A stretch of DNA of 64,000 nucleotides from Leptodontidium sp. MPI-SDFR-AT-0119 (GCA_020726505.1 JAHLEZ010000010.1:124001-188000), one strand, 5' to 3'. Numbered from the stretch's first letter, positions 20,703-32,763 are shown. Program-made: numbers and translations. Notes: generated from the letters alone by a model not told the origin.

Positions 20703-21449
20703 ATGCTAACAACAACCCCTCGTCTGTGGACCCGGCGCCCCTCCCCAACAACGGTCGAATACACAGTCTCGACCTCACCAACCCTCACACTCCCGCTCCG
20801 TCTCCTAATCCTCCTCACATACATCTTGCGCCTCGTGGTCGCGCTCACCATCCTCCAGCTCCTATATTCCAGATACCTCCTCTCTTCTTACGCTGGGGAT
20901 GAAGAACAATACGCCATTGTACCGGATCTCCTGTCCCTGGAATACATCACCCACCAACTACGCGCCTTGACACTCACCCGCTTCGGGCTTCTCCTCACTC
21001 TCCTCGCAAGCAGAACACCACTCATCATCCTCCTCCCCACATCCCTCTCCCTCCTATACCTCCTCTCCCTCCGGCTGCACACGACAGAATCCCTGCTCGT
21101 CCTCCGCGGTCTCGGGATCCAGACGTCCTCATCCTCAAACACCTACCTGAGTAGCAGCACAACACGGTTCATCCCGACAGAGAAGATCCAGGATATACTC
21201 GTCAATGAGGCATTTAGGGGGTTTGCGGTGAGGTATTATCTGGTTGTGGTGGTGGAGGGAGAGGAGGAGGTTGTGGTTGTTTTCCCGAGGTTGTTGCCCA
21301 GGAGGGATATTGTAGAGAGGGTTTGGAGGGGATGCAGGGCTTGTTTGTTTGAGGGGAGGAAGGAGAGGGAGGGGGTGAGTGGAGGTGGGGTGTCTGTTGC
21401 TGCTGCAGCTGGGATTGTGCCTGAGATGAAGAGGAGGGAAACTTCGTGA
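20703..21449 (+). CDS. gpi15: GPI-GlcNAc transferase subunit PIG-H (GPI15)
   Basis: The gene encodes 248 aa from the ATG at 20703; the first 53 codons of the longer open frame (from 20544) are Q/N/H-rich and look untranslated. Two hydrophobic hairpin segments lie at about residues 30-65 and 90-125 (LRLLILLTYILRLVVALTIL; LLLTLLASRTPLIILLPTSL). The PIG-H domain follows: TESLLVLRGLGIQT, TRFIPTEKIQDILVNEAFRG, YYLVVVV, VVFPRLLPRR. PIG-H is part of the GPI-GlcNAc transferase complex (with PIG-A and others) on the cytosolic face of the ER, which makes the first intermediate of GPI anchors. The C-terminal tail is basic and variable. No introns are needed. Confidence 0.88.
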   Translation: MLTTTPRLWTRRPSPTTVEYTVSTSPTLTLPLRLLILLTYILRLVVALTILQLLYSRYLLSSYAGDEEQYAIVPDLLSLEYITHQLRALTLTRFGLLLTLLASRTPLIILLPTSLSLLYLLSLRLHTTESLLVLRGLGIQTSSSSNTYLSSSTTRFIPTEKIQDILVNEAFRGFAVRYYLVVVVEGEEEVVVVFPRLLPRRDIVERVWRGCRACLFEGRKEREGVSGGGVSVAAAAGIVPEMKRRETS

Positions 21450-21775
21450 TCTGTGTATAGATGTATATAATGGGTATAATAATGATTGATAGCATGTTCA
21501 AAAGCAAGTGGAGTTCGGATCGGAGCGAGATGTCTTGCTGGCCTCGGGGACTGTTGCAATTTCTAAGGTTACAACTCTTAACTTGCTACTTAACCAACAG
21601 CAAAGTCTTGTTTTTGATTTTGATTTGACAAGCTACCTAGGTAAAGATGTAACCAGTCGACGCCTGAGTGCTCATTGCACATTTGATGCTAATTTGCACA
21701 AGACGAGAAAAGTGGACAGTAAGACAACATCATACGTTGAGTATCAAATTCCAAACACGTCAGATGGATATTTAT
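21450..21775. other. 3'-to-3' spacer between gpi15 and deg1
   Basis: About 330 bp lie between convergent genes. No gene is seen. Confidence 0.6.
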
Positions 21776-23808
21776 CTACTCATCCACATCATCAACAACC
21801 GGGGTATCTCCAACCGCACCAGGATTGTTTAAACGTCTAAAGCCCTGGAGCTTCATATCCGCCGAATTCTCAAATCCCTTCCGAACCGCATATCTCTCAT
21901 TGATAACATCCACCGAATCCATCTTCAGCTTCTTCATTACAGGTGTATAAATACCCTGTAGGCGAGGCATATCCCCACCATCAAAGACCTTCTGACTTCG
22001 ACTTCCCTTCTTCCTCGTCAAAGTCAGTTCCCCTGCATCTAACCCTTGCTGGGCGACAACATTTAGGAGAGTGCCAGCTAGCATCTCATCGATCTTCCTC
22101 TCTCTCCAGACCTTCCATAATTCATCCATGATACCCGCAGTGCCGTACTTATAATCACCAGTACCGGTGTCATCGCCAACATAATGCCATTGGATAGCAT
22201 CTTTCCGCTCCGGATCATCTTCTCGCGGGAAAACACAGTTCCAAAGGACGAGAGGCGTATCCGTAGCCATCTCATAGATCGGCCGCCCAGGATTCTTCTC
22301 CACATCCAACAGTTCCGAAATGATAGATGGCTTCTCGAGACCTTGTCCGACGAGAAATAAAATAGCAACCATATGTCTAACCTGGTGCCACAGAAACGCA
22401 GATCCATGAAGCGTAAACGTGTAGATTCTGGGATTACCAGACTGTGGTACCGATTCCGAAGCAAGAGCAGCGTCATTGACGAACGCAAGTCCACTCGTCG
22501 AATCATCCACCTCTTGAATATCAGAAAAGAAGATTCGCCTCTCAAAATTGGTGATCTGTTTCCCTGGATCCACTTTACAGAAGTTCCGGAAATCGTGATC
22601 GCCTTCAAAGAGCTTGGCTGCTTCTCGCATCTTGTCGATATCTAGCCAGCCGTCTCGCATCTTGCCTTCTAGTGGTGCCTGGCCTTTCTGATTTGGTAGT
22701 TCCAGTTGAGTTGGGGTGGGCATGAATGCGGGCTGGGTGAAGAAATACCGATACTGGCGCTCTCGGCATGAAAATCTTGCAGAGAAGTCCTGTGGTGGTG
22801 CTGGACACCAGGCTAGGATCCTGATATCTGGGGGGAGGAGCCGGTTCAGGAGTGAGCAGTAGGGGATTTCGTCTGCTACTGGGTCGAAGTTCAGCGCTTC
22901 TTCGAAGTCCGGGTCCGATAGACCCAGCTCTGGTGTGGGACCTTCCTGCTCTGGGAGTCGGGAGGGTGCAAGTGCTGGTGAGGCCATTTCGATGGAATTA
23001 TTCCTGGCATAGGTGTTGAACCCTCCATCCAATTCTACCTCTGCACCCAATGATGGATCCTCACCCATCCCTACTTCGCCTACGCCGTCCGTGACTTTCT
23101 TCTCTTTCCTCTTTCCCAACGGTCGATTACTCCTCACTCGAATGCCAATTACCTGCCCGAAGGCACTAACACCCTTGTCTGTTCGCCCACATTTACTGTA
23201 CTCACAGCCCTCCCAATTCACTTCTCCCGGCTGTAACGGATTGGTAATATTTGGAAAGATCAACCTCCCTTTATTGAAAGCTTTCCATAGCTCCTCTTCA
23301 ATAGTTGGAAGAGGAGTGACGCTCTTCTGGCATTCGAACCCATTGTAGCGTTTCCCAAGATATGCAAGCTTGAGAGCAATGAGACGGGTGCTGTATTTTG
23401 AGGGGTCGAAAGTTCGCTCTGCGCGTGGCTTTTTGGAGGATTTCTGCTCTGGTTTCGGTGTTGTGAGCCTTTTCCACTACATCAATAAAAGGTCTCTCCA
23501 ATCCAGATTTACACTTCTCAATCGTACCTCAAATTCTTGGTCTTCAACTCGTTTTCCAGCAGTGTAACCCTCTCAATCAACTTCTCCTGGCTCCACGAAG
23601 TGTAATCCTCCTTCTCCTCACCTGCACTTTCATTTTCATTTCCCTTTTCCCCCTGCATCTTCTGATCGTAAGCTTTCGTTGCAGCTGCGCGCTTCTCTGC
23701 CCTGGAACCGTTATCTTTCCTCCAACGACGACTGCGCGACATAGAATTTGAGAAAATGAGGCGTGCGGGATCAAGCCGTCGCTGTGTGAATGAGGAGAAG
23801 AGCCGCAT
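21776..23808 (-). CDS. deg1: tRNA pseudouridine(38/39) synthase Deg1/Pus3
   Basis: There are two exons, 23808-23528 and 23468-21776, giving 657 aa. The intron uses GTACG and an AAG acceptor; the in-phase join reads NLR-LTTPKPEQ. The TruA-type core is clear: STRLIALKLAYLGKRYNGFE, the catalytic aspartate in KCGRTDKGVSAFGQ, FSARFSCRERQYRYFF, then EGDHDFRNFCKVD and GSAFLWHQVRHMVAILFLVG. The enzyme converts U38/U39 in tRNA anticodon stems to pseudouridine. The N-terminus has two candidate starts. The ATG at 23808 gives MRLFSSFTQRRLDPARLIFS, basic and amphipathic like a mitochondrial presequence. The ATG at 23742 (MSRSRRWRKDN) lacks it. A coiled-coil-like segment (SQEKLIERVTLLENELK) precedes the domain. 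Confidence 0.92.
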
Positions 23809-25195
23809 AAGTGCCCTCTTGCTGGCAATTGAGTCATTGGTGTGGGATGAAGTCGTTCAATTTTTATGGAGTCTTTCTTATCTTATCTTCACGTGATTAA
23901 GACATCCGTCTCACGAAGTCTGAGTGGCTGCTGAAGATCTCACGAACATAGGTAGGGGAATAAGGACTGTATGATAAGCTAGATTAGATTTCTCTTATTG
24001 CTATTACTTTTGAGTCAAGGTAGCATGTTCTCGTCATGTAAGTCGGCACTGCCGCAGTACGAAGTACTCCGTATACCTTCTCGCTTGCGTATTCAAAATC
24101 AATACAGTCTGTTCGTGCCAAGATTCAGAATATCATGCTATTGCAAGGTACATAGAGGCTATGCGCAACTTTCTTGTGGAGATAGTTCTCAGGGTCAACG
24201 GCATTCCCATGGGCTTCTTTACATACTAATATTCATTCAGCACAGGCCTTAGGAAAAAGAAATAGTTGTAACCTTTTTTAAACTAAAGCCAAGCATTCTG
24301 AAGCTACACTAATAAGGGACTGTAGACAGTATTTGCTTTACGAACGTTACGCGAGGTCTCCATGACAACCACATTATTATCCTTGTAAGAGACCCGACTA
24401 CTGAGTCAAGCTTAAGTTGCATGACGAAGTGCCGCGCGTTGACCAGCAGTGCATATTTGCTTATGCCAGCAATGGTATTCAGGAATTGCTGAAGTTCGCA
24501 TCACCGTACTCGTTTTTCGTATGCATATTGCTTAATCAAGCTTAGTTCCCGAGAACACTTGAAGGCTCCTCAACTCAACCTCAACCTCCAACCTCCACCT
24601 CCAACCACAACAGGCTTCCCGATGTTTTTGGTCTGCGTCCGCTCTTCTGGAAAAACTTAAATCTGAGGGTACAGAGGGGCGAAGCAGGCTGTACGGTTTG
24701 GAAGGAGACGCTTTTGGGGCGGTAAGAGATCAAAGGATGTCCGAACTACTCTTGCCTAGACGGAAGGTCTCCCAAGATGGCAATTTCTGCAGTTCTAACC
24801 GCAACGATGATCTCTTATACGGAGTATTCAATTTCGATTGATCTCAATGGCAGCTAAATTGAAGCTGGATCATATCATTTGCCATCTGACAGGATGAACC
24901 TAGCTGCCGCGGCAGCAGTTCTCCTGTCTGGGTTCCTGGACGCTTGTGGCCAATGCCAGGTATTCAGCATGGCTCAACCCTGGTGCTACAGAATTTTCCT
25001 GAATTCCAAGAATGAATCCACTGTATTCTATTTGGAGACTCGTTCACAATTTCATATCTGGGCAGAGGCAAAGAATGACGAGCATGGTCAGTGATATGAG
25101 AGCCTCCGTCAGGAGAGTGATGGGCTATATAAAAGGATGGAGTGCCTTCACATTGAGTTGAAGTACTCGCGTCGCAAACATCAATTCTCTCTACA
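23809..25195. other. Divergent intergenic region with TATA box of the FAD oxidase gene
   Basis: About 1.4 kb holds no supported gene. It contains the promoters of deg1 (minus) and the oxidase (plus). A short unrecognised open frame at 24879-25094 has no family features. Confidence 0.55.
25126..25134 (+). promoter_or_regulatory. TATA box of the secreted FAD oxidase gene
   Basis: TATATAAAA lies 62-70 bp before the ATG at 25196, followed by a short leader. A clear TATA element suits an inducible secreted-enzyme gene. Confidence 0.7.
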
Positions 25196-27048
25196 ATGCA
25201 GATCCTTCAAAGTCAATCCGTACTAGCAGCCCTGCTGACAGGCGCCTCGGCATCCAACTCTACATGCAAGACGACTCCGTTGGACGTCAACTGGCCCTCT
25301 GATGAACAATGGCAGGCATTGAACGTTTCAATTGGAGGAACCCTCATTAAAACTTCTCCTGTTGCTTCATCCTGTTATCCAGGGAATCCATTCAACTCAA
25401 CCACAAGCTGCGAGCTCGCCACCAGCAGTTGGACACTTTCACAATTCCACGCCGCACTCCCTGAATCGATAGACTACCCTTTCTACGCCAATAACTCGTG
25501 TCTACCTCCAGGAGCTAGCGGATTTGCTGAGCAGAAAGGATGTAGTATTGGAGGGTTTCCTGAGTATATTGTCAACGCCACAAGCGAGGAGCAAGTGTCG
25601 ATAGCACTAGCATGGGCTTCGGAGCACAATCTAAGGATTGTTGTTAAAGGAACTGGCCACGACATGAATGGAAGGTAAACGACTTTATGAAATATACAAA
25701 AATATTGAGCTTATTATTGAATAGATCAAGTGGTGCGTATGCCTTGTCCATCTGGACTCACAACTTCCAGGGCATCGAATTCGACTCTTCCTGGCCGATC
25801 CCGGGATCCAACACAACCGCTGATGTTGTGATTGCCGGAAGTGGCAATAACTGGCTTCGGATATACACCGCTGCAGAGAATGCCGGAAAGCTCGTCGTTG
25901 GAGGGGGTGCCCCCACAGTTGGACTCGGCGGCCACATACAGGGTGGAGGTCACGGCCCTACCTCCAGCCATTATGGGCTGGCGGCTGATCAAATCCTCCA
26001 AGTCCGCATCATTACAACCAACGGAACCATTTACGTCGCCAATTCTCAGCAGAATCAAGACCTTCTTTGGGCTATCCGTGGTGGTGGTGCAGGCCAGTAT
26101 GGCGTTGTTACTGAGTATGTACTCAAGACTCACCCAGCACCAACCAGCGCTGTGCTCGGCACATTGACGCTCTTTGCCAATGGGACGGACAATTCGAGCA
26201 TTGCCGCAGCCTGGGATGCCTTTGCCGTCAATGTAGCTGGGATTCCGGATCTCATGGACGCGGGTCTAGCTGGACAGATGACTGTCCTGTCCGGCTCCAG
26301 CTCTGGGGGTACTCTACGCGCCGTACACGATTTGTATGGCTACAACATGACCGCTGAAACGATGTCGTCTATTGTCGCCCCCTTGATCGCCAAAATCAAC
26401 GCAGAAGGCGCCAAGGCCAACGGAAGTATCACACTGAGCTTCCCTACTCCCCGCGAATTCTCGAATTTCACGACCTTCTTCAGCGCGCTGAATCCAGAGA
26501 GTGCGACAGGTGCCTCTGGAGCCCTTTCGATGATGTCTAGCCGCTTGTTAGGACGAGAGCAGCTCAATAATGTTCCGCACGAGCAGTTGGTGGGGTATCT
26601 GCAACGCGCTCTGGAGAGCCAGTCCGATGGTAGAGGGATAATGATCTTTGGGATGCAGGGCGGGAAGGGCCCTGCTAGTGTTCCAGAGGACATGCGAGGT
26701 GCTCTGCACTCTTCATGGCGCACGGCATATCTCCACGCTATTACTCTTGGGGCCGATATTGATGCTGAAGCGGCACCACAGACGGCATTGGCTTCGGCAG
26801 CCGAGTGGATGAATGCGAAGAGAGAGACCCTGTGGCAAGAGTGGGCGCCAGAGATGGGTTCATATATGAATGAAGCTAACCCGTACAATCTGAACTTCAA
26901 GAAAGATTATTACGGGAGTAGCTATGAGGGGTTGGTAGGGATCAAGAAGTTATATGATCCGACCGAGAGTCTGTTCGTGTTGACGGGAGTGGGAAGTGAT
27001 GGGTGGGATTACAATTTGAATACTGGGAAGCTGTGCCGGACGGAGTGA
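25196..27048 (+). CDS. Secreted FAD-linked oxidoreductase (berberine-bridge-enzyme type)
   Basis: There are two exons, 25196-25674 and 25725-27048 (50-nt intron GTAAAC..AATAG), giving 600 aa. An N-terminal signal peptide (MQILQSQSVLAALLTGASAS) and many N-x-S/T sites indicate secretion. The FAD-binding PCMH domain shows KGTGHDMNGRSSG, with the histidine that carries FAD, and LVVGGGAPTVGLGGHIQGGG followed by HGP and YGLAADQIL. The C-terminal BBE motif lies near the end (YYGSSYEGLVGIKKLYDPTE). Two-point attachment enzymes have Cys in GVCPTVG; here that position is Ala (GGGAPTVG), so only one covalent link is predicted. Such enzymes oxidise carbohydrates, alkaloids or secondary metabolites; the substrate is not readable from sequence. 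Confidence 0.92.
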
Positions 27049-27624
27049 AAGAGATAGGAAGGAACAAGTTATTCTGACTAGGGGCTCATCAATTAAACGG
27101 GGAAACCAATGTAACTCTATGTTTGTTTTTTTCTCTTCTTCTCTAACCCAGGACAACGGGCACCAAAGATGTAGTATTAGATGTTGGAAGAGTGAGTGAA
27201 AGCTCTGCAAAATCTTACAAAGTTCGTTCGCACAAGATCCCGGCCTACCAAAGCTTATTAAATTTATACACTTGTTCTATTTCATGTACAATTCAAAGAG
27301 ATTATTTGCTGATGCTATGCGTCAAGTAAAGTAAGGGGAACTAACTCACTGTGCCAATATTCATGCATCTCAACCTCAATTCTACAGATACCCTCTCATC
27401 CACGGTCGAATTTGTGGAATGATGCGATTAGGAGTACTCATATGGGTTCTCTCCAGCCCAGATCGCAGTAGCTGTACGGCAAAGCCAGTATGCATTTCTT
27501 CCCAATGACTAGAGCTTCAAGGATTAACCAAGAAACCCTTCTCAGATGCCATCCGCTCACGGAAACAAAGTCAGGACAGGAAGTACTCACCTATCGTAAA
27601 ATCACCACACTCCCTTCCCTCCTG
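27049..27624. other. 3'-to-3' spacer
   Basis: About 580 bp lie between convergent genes. No gene is seen. Confidence 0.55.
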
Positions 27625-28164
27625 TTATTCCAAAGCAGCAGATAAAGCATGAACTTCTCTGAAGCCGAGCCCCTCGAAAGTCAGTTTCCCAACTATACTT
27701 TCTTGCGTTTGAGGGGCGTATTGGAAAGGGCAGTAGACGGCACCTTCGGGAACGGATATGCTGTGGGGACCATTGAAACCCAAAGAGCCGTCGGTGCGGA
27801 TGAATGCTTGATTGTGGTTGTTTTCATCTGTTGGGGGGAAGTGTTAGTGTTAGATTTCGGATTTCGGATTTTGAATTTGAAGGAAATAGTTTGATCTCGG
27901 AAGCGGGAGGTAGGAAATAAGTAGGTAGGCACAATTCGAGCAGTCGATTGGAGGTGATGGGCAGTACGAGCTGGTTCCCTTTTTGATGTAGAAATTACGC
28001 CCGTTGGCGGCGATTCCGAGGTTTTGAATTGGGCTGCCACTGTGGCTTGCGATTGCTGTATATCTGTTTGTGTTGGGAACGGGACTGGTTAGCTTGTTTA
28101 TCACTGCTAGTACTACAGCAGCAAGATCAACGAGGGCTAAGATCTGGGCGGTTTTGGTGAACAT
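27625..28164 (-). CDS. Small secreted surface protein, PhiA/IgE-binding-protein-like
   Basis: There are two exons, 28164-27933 and 27827-27625, giving 144 aa. The intron has CTAAC branch sites and a CAACAG acceptor but an unusual donor, GTGCCT. The start MFTKTAQILALVDLAAVVLA is a signal peptide. The mature part reads TAIASHSGSPIQNLGIAANG, then FYIKKGTSSYCPSP, and after the join ENNHNQAFIRTDGSLGF, PHSISVPEGAVY and GKLTFEGLGF. This layout (SGSPI..ANG..FYI..YCP; then a DGSLGF..HS..PxGA block) resembles fungal cell-wall proteins of the PhiA/IgE-binding group, recalled from family pattern only. It is probably cell-surface or secreted. The real frame is split, so no single long open frame shows the gene. 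Confidence 0.7.
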
Positions 28165-29960
28165 TTTGGAGAGAGTGTTGAGTGTTTTGATTAACTTTGT
28201 TGTGGTAAGTGTGGTGTATGGTGCTTTTGAGAGACAGTGATGAGGTTGCTGTTCGAGGTTAGTTGTCTGGATGATGAGATATTCTTCGAGAGGCATTGAC
28301 GAAGTTTATATATTTTCATTCGACGCCCAGGGAGTCTACAGACTTCTAAGTCCAAGTCTGAACGCACGAAAGCTGAGGCACCTAATCAACGCCAACTGGT
28401 ATCCATTTTCACAACAAAAAGGGTACACCACACATTATTCCATACAGCACAACTGATCGACACTACCCAGGGCACTCAAGTATCGTCAAACCGAGTCAAC
28501 CGATTACCTCTTTCCCCAATGAAGACCAAAAACAGACCAACCTGCCGTTCAAGCCTCGCTCGGCCAGTTTCCGAACGATCAAGCAACCCGACCTAAACCC
28601 GGGAGATGACCTCAAACGGCGCTCTTAGCACCATATAATACGAAGTATGCTTGTTTGCATTTAACTTCTAAGTGCGAACTTAGCGCTTCTTTTTCATAAC
28701 TGTGTTGTACCGTGCGTCAATACCAGTACTAGTAATCTAGGAGACCTTTCTTTTCAGCCGAAGGTCCATATTTGCGTGAGATTGTTGCTTTCCCTGGGTA
28801 TTCACACTTTGTAACTAGAACTTACTTCATCGTAAGCTTTGAGTTGCCCGTTGTGGATTCGGAGCGGTGTCTGTATTATAATAATATTGCCTCTTGGGTA
28901 AGATCTGGAGAAACAAAGAAGTTGAGCATTTAGGTACTATATAGTTGAGGCTCACCACAACCCATCCTCGCTAGGTCTACCAAAGCATTTTTATTTTTAT
29001 GTCATAAACCTTGCTGAGAACACCAAATACATCCATCATTCGCGCCAGAAATTGCTTCATCGGGCCAAGCGAGAGGGACCAGTTTAACTTCAAGGTTTTT
29101 TACCCCAGATGCAGCTGTTGCTGTAAATAGAACGTGAAGCGGGAGGAACGGCACTCGCACTTGGACTCGCGCTCGACTGCGAGGTGTTGTGACGTTGCAC
29201 AGGTTGCACATTTTCAAGAATGGATGGAAGATAAAGCTGCAGAGGCGCAAATACAAAATGGACGTCATATCATGGTTTCCTGGCGATGCGTAAGTAGGAG
29301 GATTTTGGAACATTTGATATGGAATTTGTGAGGAGATGTAGGATAATATACTGAGTACTTTAGACGTCGTTCGGAGGGGACATCCGTGAACTTTAAATTA
29401 TGAATGATGCAGTCTGTACCTTCCAAGTCGGGGATAGTTTGAGAAGAGACAAGATACAGGCGGGACATGCAAGATTATTTTTGACAGCCCAGAGAGCTAT
29501 TAACACTCACATCGATTTTTTCAGTCATGTGAACCCACGGCGAGACACAATCTCTGAGCAACATAACACACGTACTCCTCTCTTTGCCCAAATGAACATC
29601 CTATTTTTTGTTTCTCTATGTGTTTGTGCCCTACAGTACTCGAATGCAAACCTCTCTCTCTCTCACGCCCTTATCCAGCACTTGGGAAGCGTTCAATGGA
29701 AGCCAATTAGATATTGGACTTTTGTTCTTCGAAGTCTTCCGAAGATTGGAAGTCAGTATAATCCCGCGGAAATGCGGGGTTGATGGTATAGCAATTGTAT
29801 CTTTTGGCACAATGTGTCGACGAGTCTTTTTGCCTCAGCTCACGACACAGATACCCAGATCCCACCCGAACGATTCAAATCCCTCAAAACGCCAAATTAG
29901 AAAATGCTGACCATAAACGGAAACATGAAACCAAAAGAGAGAGAAAAGAACTCCTTATGC
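28165..29960. other. Intergenic region
   Basis: About 1.8 kb carries no supported gene. Some AT-rich stretches and short isolated open frames are present. The part next to 28164 should hold the promoter of the small secreted protein. Confidence 0.5.
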
Positions 29961-31335
29961 TTAATCCCAGAATAGAGCACTGATGGATTCTCCATGGTGA
30001 ACACGACGGATTGCCTCGGCGAAGACCTGACCAACGTCCAGAACTTCCAACTTGGGACACAGTCGGAGGTGCTCATCTTGAGGAACACTATTCGTTACAA
30101 CGACCTTATCCAATGGGGAAGCATTAATCCGATCGATGGCATCTCCGCTGAAGACACCGTGGGTGAGGAGTGCGTAGACCTTGGTCGCGCCCTCCTTCTT
30201 CAGAAGCTTCGCAGCTCTGGTGATTGTGTTGGAAGTGTCCGCCAAATCATCGACGAGAATTGTTATCCTATTCGCAACATTTCCTACGAGCATCATGGTG
30301 GCATTCTGTCGGTCTGTGATTCGAGTGGGTCGGCGTTCCTAGGAGTATAAGTTTGCGCAAGTTTAGAGTTTGAGGAATCTTTACCTTGTGGATCAATGCA
30401 AACTCAACATTCAGATCATCCGCAATTGCAGTGGCTCTCTTGGCTCCACCAGCATCTGGACTGACGATCACGGCATCCTTGAAGTTTGGAATCTTGGTCT
30501 GGATGTACTTCTTGAGCAAGGACTTTCCATACAAGTTGTCAACTGGGATATCAAAGAACCCTTGGTATTGAGGGTCGTGCAAATCCATGGTAATGATGTG
30601 ATCCGCACCAGCACAAGTCAGGAGATCTGCGACAAGCGTTCCAGCCTGAGCAACCCACTGCTTGTAACCTGGTTTTGGTTGGAAGATGTTCTTGGCATCT
30701 TTCAGCATAGCTTGGTTCTCATAGTCATGAGTAGTGAAAGCTGGAGCTGCAGAGCCAGAGTTGCCCCTGCCTCGGCCATTGACGGAGACGAGCGAGTCAC
30801 TGGTATCCGATCTTCTTGGGGGTGTGATGCCGTTTGTGTAGGAGAGGCCATTCTGCTGCTCAAGGGAAGCCTTGCCCAACTTCTTCTGCAGTCCTTCCAT
30901 ACCATTTCCGTTTGTAAGGCCTTGTGTTTGGGGTCCTGCGCCAGGAGTTGGGGGGCGGCTTTCGAAGGTGAAGTCGCCTCTATTGAGGCTTGTGGGAGCT
31001 TTCGATAAAGGTGCACCAATCTTGTTGTAGGGAAGGTCTGGTTGTCGAGAGTATGGGAACAAAGGTAGAATGGCAGTGACTTGTTTGGCAGATCCTGTTT
31101 TGCACGCGGAGATCATGATACATAGATCGACAAAGTGATCATTGACATTGCCCCCTCCAGACTGAATGATGTAGACATCCTTTCCTCGAACAGAATCCTG
31201 AATTTCCAAGCGGCTCTCTCCGACAGAAAATTTCTTGAGAATGCGATTGCAAGGTGGCACACCAAGGATGTTGGAGATGGTGTTAACCAGCTGAGGGTGG
31301 GAGTTACCCCCAAGGACAACTATATTTCGAACCAT
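29961..31335 (-). CDS. Ribose-phosphate pyrophosphokinase with large internal insertion (PRS5-like)
   Basis: There are two exons, 31335-30385 and 30338-29961 (46-nt intron), giving 442 aa. It makes PRPP from ribose-5-phosphate and ATP in the cytosol, for purine, pyrimidine, His and Trp synthesis. Visible features are [28 protein letters not shown], the ATP-site [41 protein letters not shown], the flexible loop around [13 protein letters not shown], and the PRPP loop [10 protein letters not shown] (canonical DDMVDTGGT). About 120 residues (roughly 101-224), rich in Gly/Ser/Pro, interrupt the enzyme right after FPYSRQPD. Insertions of this kind (NHRs) occur in yeast Prs1 and Prs5; the position here points to Prs5. 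In yeast these subunits work in heteromers and link to cell-wall signalling. Confidence 0.9.
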
Positions 31336-32207
31336 GGTGAACTTGGAAGATTAGGTATCCGATGGTTCTGGTTGGAGATCGAAGCAGGATATCGTCGGTG
31401 GAATGCGGGATTTCGAAAAGTGGGTTACAGCAACCGCGGCAAAAATCGATGTCGTGATTGATGGAAGAATCGGACGGCTGAAGGAGCAAGGTGAGAGGAG
31501 AGAGGAGAAGAGAAGGGTGTTATGATGAGAGAAGCAGGCGGCAGCGAGCTTGATGTATGCGATCCATTTGATATTGGACTGAGGAGTGTTTGACTGGGAG
31601 AAAAGATGTCGTCGCGAGGCCCTCAGAAAAATGCGTTCAGAAAAAAGTTCGAGCTCGGGCGGACAGCTTGGGGCTAGTTCGAAAGAGGCTAGACTTTAGC
31701 CACTCCTGGCGGGGTTGTCTGCAAGGCTAACTCGGTGTGTCCCAAGGAATACGCTGTGAATGACACAACATGAAATATACCAAGGTAGCTCAAAATGAAT
31801 ATAAGAACTACCCAGAGAATATCTCAGGATTTAAATACCCAGCACACCAAATATCTGAAGCTAGACATGCAGGTCTGGCTTTATTTTCTTTTCCTCCTCT
31901 TTTAGCAGCCGTTTTTCATGTGCTGCTCGCTTAATTTTTGACGACAAGGCTGCATGCAGAAGTGAACCGGCAGAATCTTACCAGTTGTGCACCCGCGTGC
32001 TTGACATTCAGCTTTTGATTGGGAACAGCGAGCAGAGCCTCAAGATTAACCAGAGGTCTGTCTCACTTCTAACAAGTACAATTGCCTGAGTTCATTTGCA
32101 CCTGATTGGACATCGCACAATAAGACACAGACCCCATTGTAAGTGTCGCGTTAAAAGCCTCCGCCAATTTGCTGACCAATGACCATACTACCAGTCACAC
32201 CGCAATC
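31336..32207. other. Divergent promoter region (PRPP synthetase / rpc17)
   Basis: About 870 bp lie between divergent starts. No gene is seen. Confidence 0.6.
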
Positions 32208-32763
32208 ATGAAGATTCTTGAAGCTCAATCAGCGACGCTCACCAACTATGAGGTGTACACACATCTGACAGAGCAGAGAGCACGATATGCCAAGAAAGGT
32301 ATCAAAGGCAGGCGGCCAGGAAACCTTGAGACCGTTGTGAAAGAGGTACCGTACCCCGCACCTGCAGCACAGCCCTGCTAGAAAAAGCACTTCTTATTCT
32401 GACAAGGATCACTTATAGCTGCTGGAGTACTTCCACGAAGCTCCCTCGCCCCTCGCATCCAAGCCATTCCCGTACAACGAGCGAACCATCAGCACTCTCC
32501 TTGAGCGACTCCGCCCATTCAACTTCACCAAGGCCGAGATCCTCATGATCATGAATCTCAGACCAACCAAGTGCGAGAGCTTGAACACTATAGTGGAGGA
32601 GATGGATGATAGGTTTACGGATGATCAGCAGCTTGAGATTGTGGAGATCATTGCTGAGGTTCTGGGAACGGCGGATGGAAATGCTGAGAGGCAGGCTATG
32701 AATGACCAGGCAGAAGTCAGGAAGGGTCAGCAACCAGAAACCAAAATGGAAGTGGATGGATAG
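32208..32763 (+). CDS. rpc17: RNA polymerase III subunit Rpc17 (RPC9/CRCP)
   Basis: There are two exons, 32208-32345 and 32419-32763 (73-nt intron GTACCG..TATAG), giving 160 aa. The N-terminus MKILEAQSATLTNYEVYTHL and the helical HRDC-like domain (RTISTLLERLRPFNFTKAEI, LMIMNLRPTKCESLNTIVEE, RFTDDQQLEIVEIIAEVLG) are typical of Rpc17/C17. With C25 it forms the stalk of RNA polymerase III, which transcribes tRNA and 5S genes in the nucleus and contacts TFIIIB. Length fits the family. The tail ends in KMEVDG. Confidence 0.9.
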
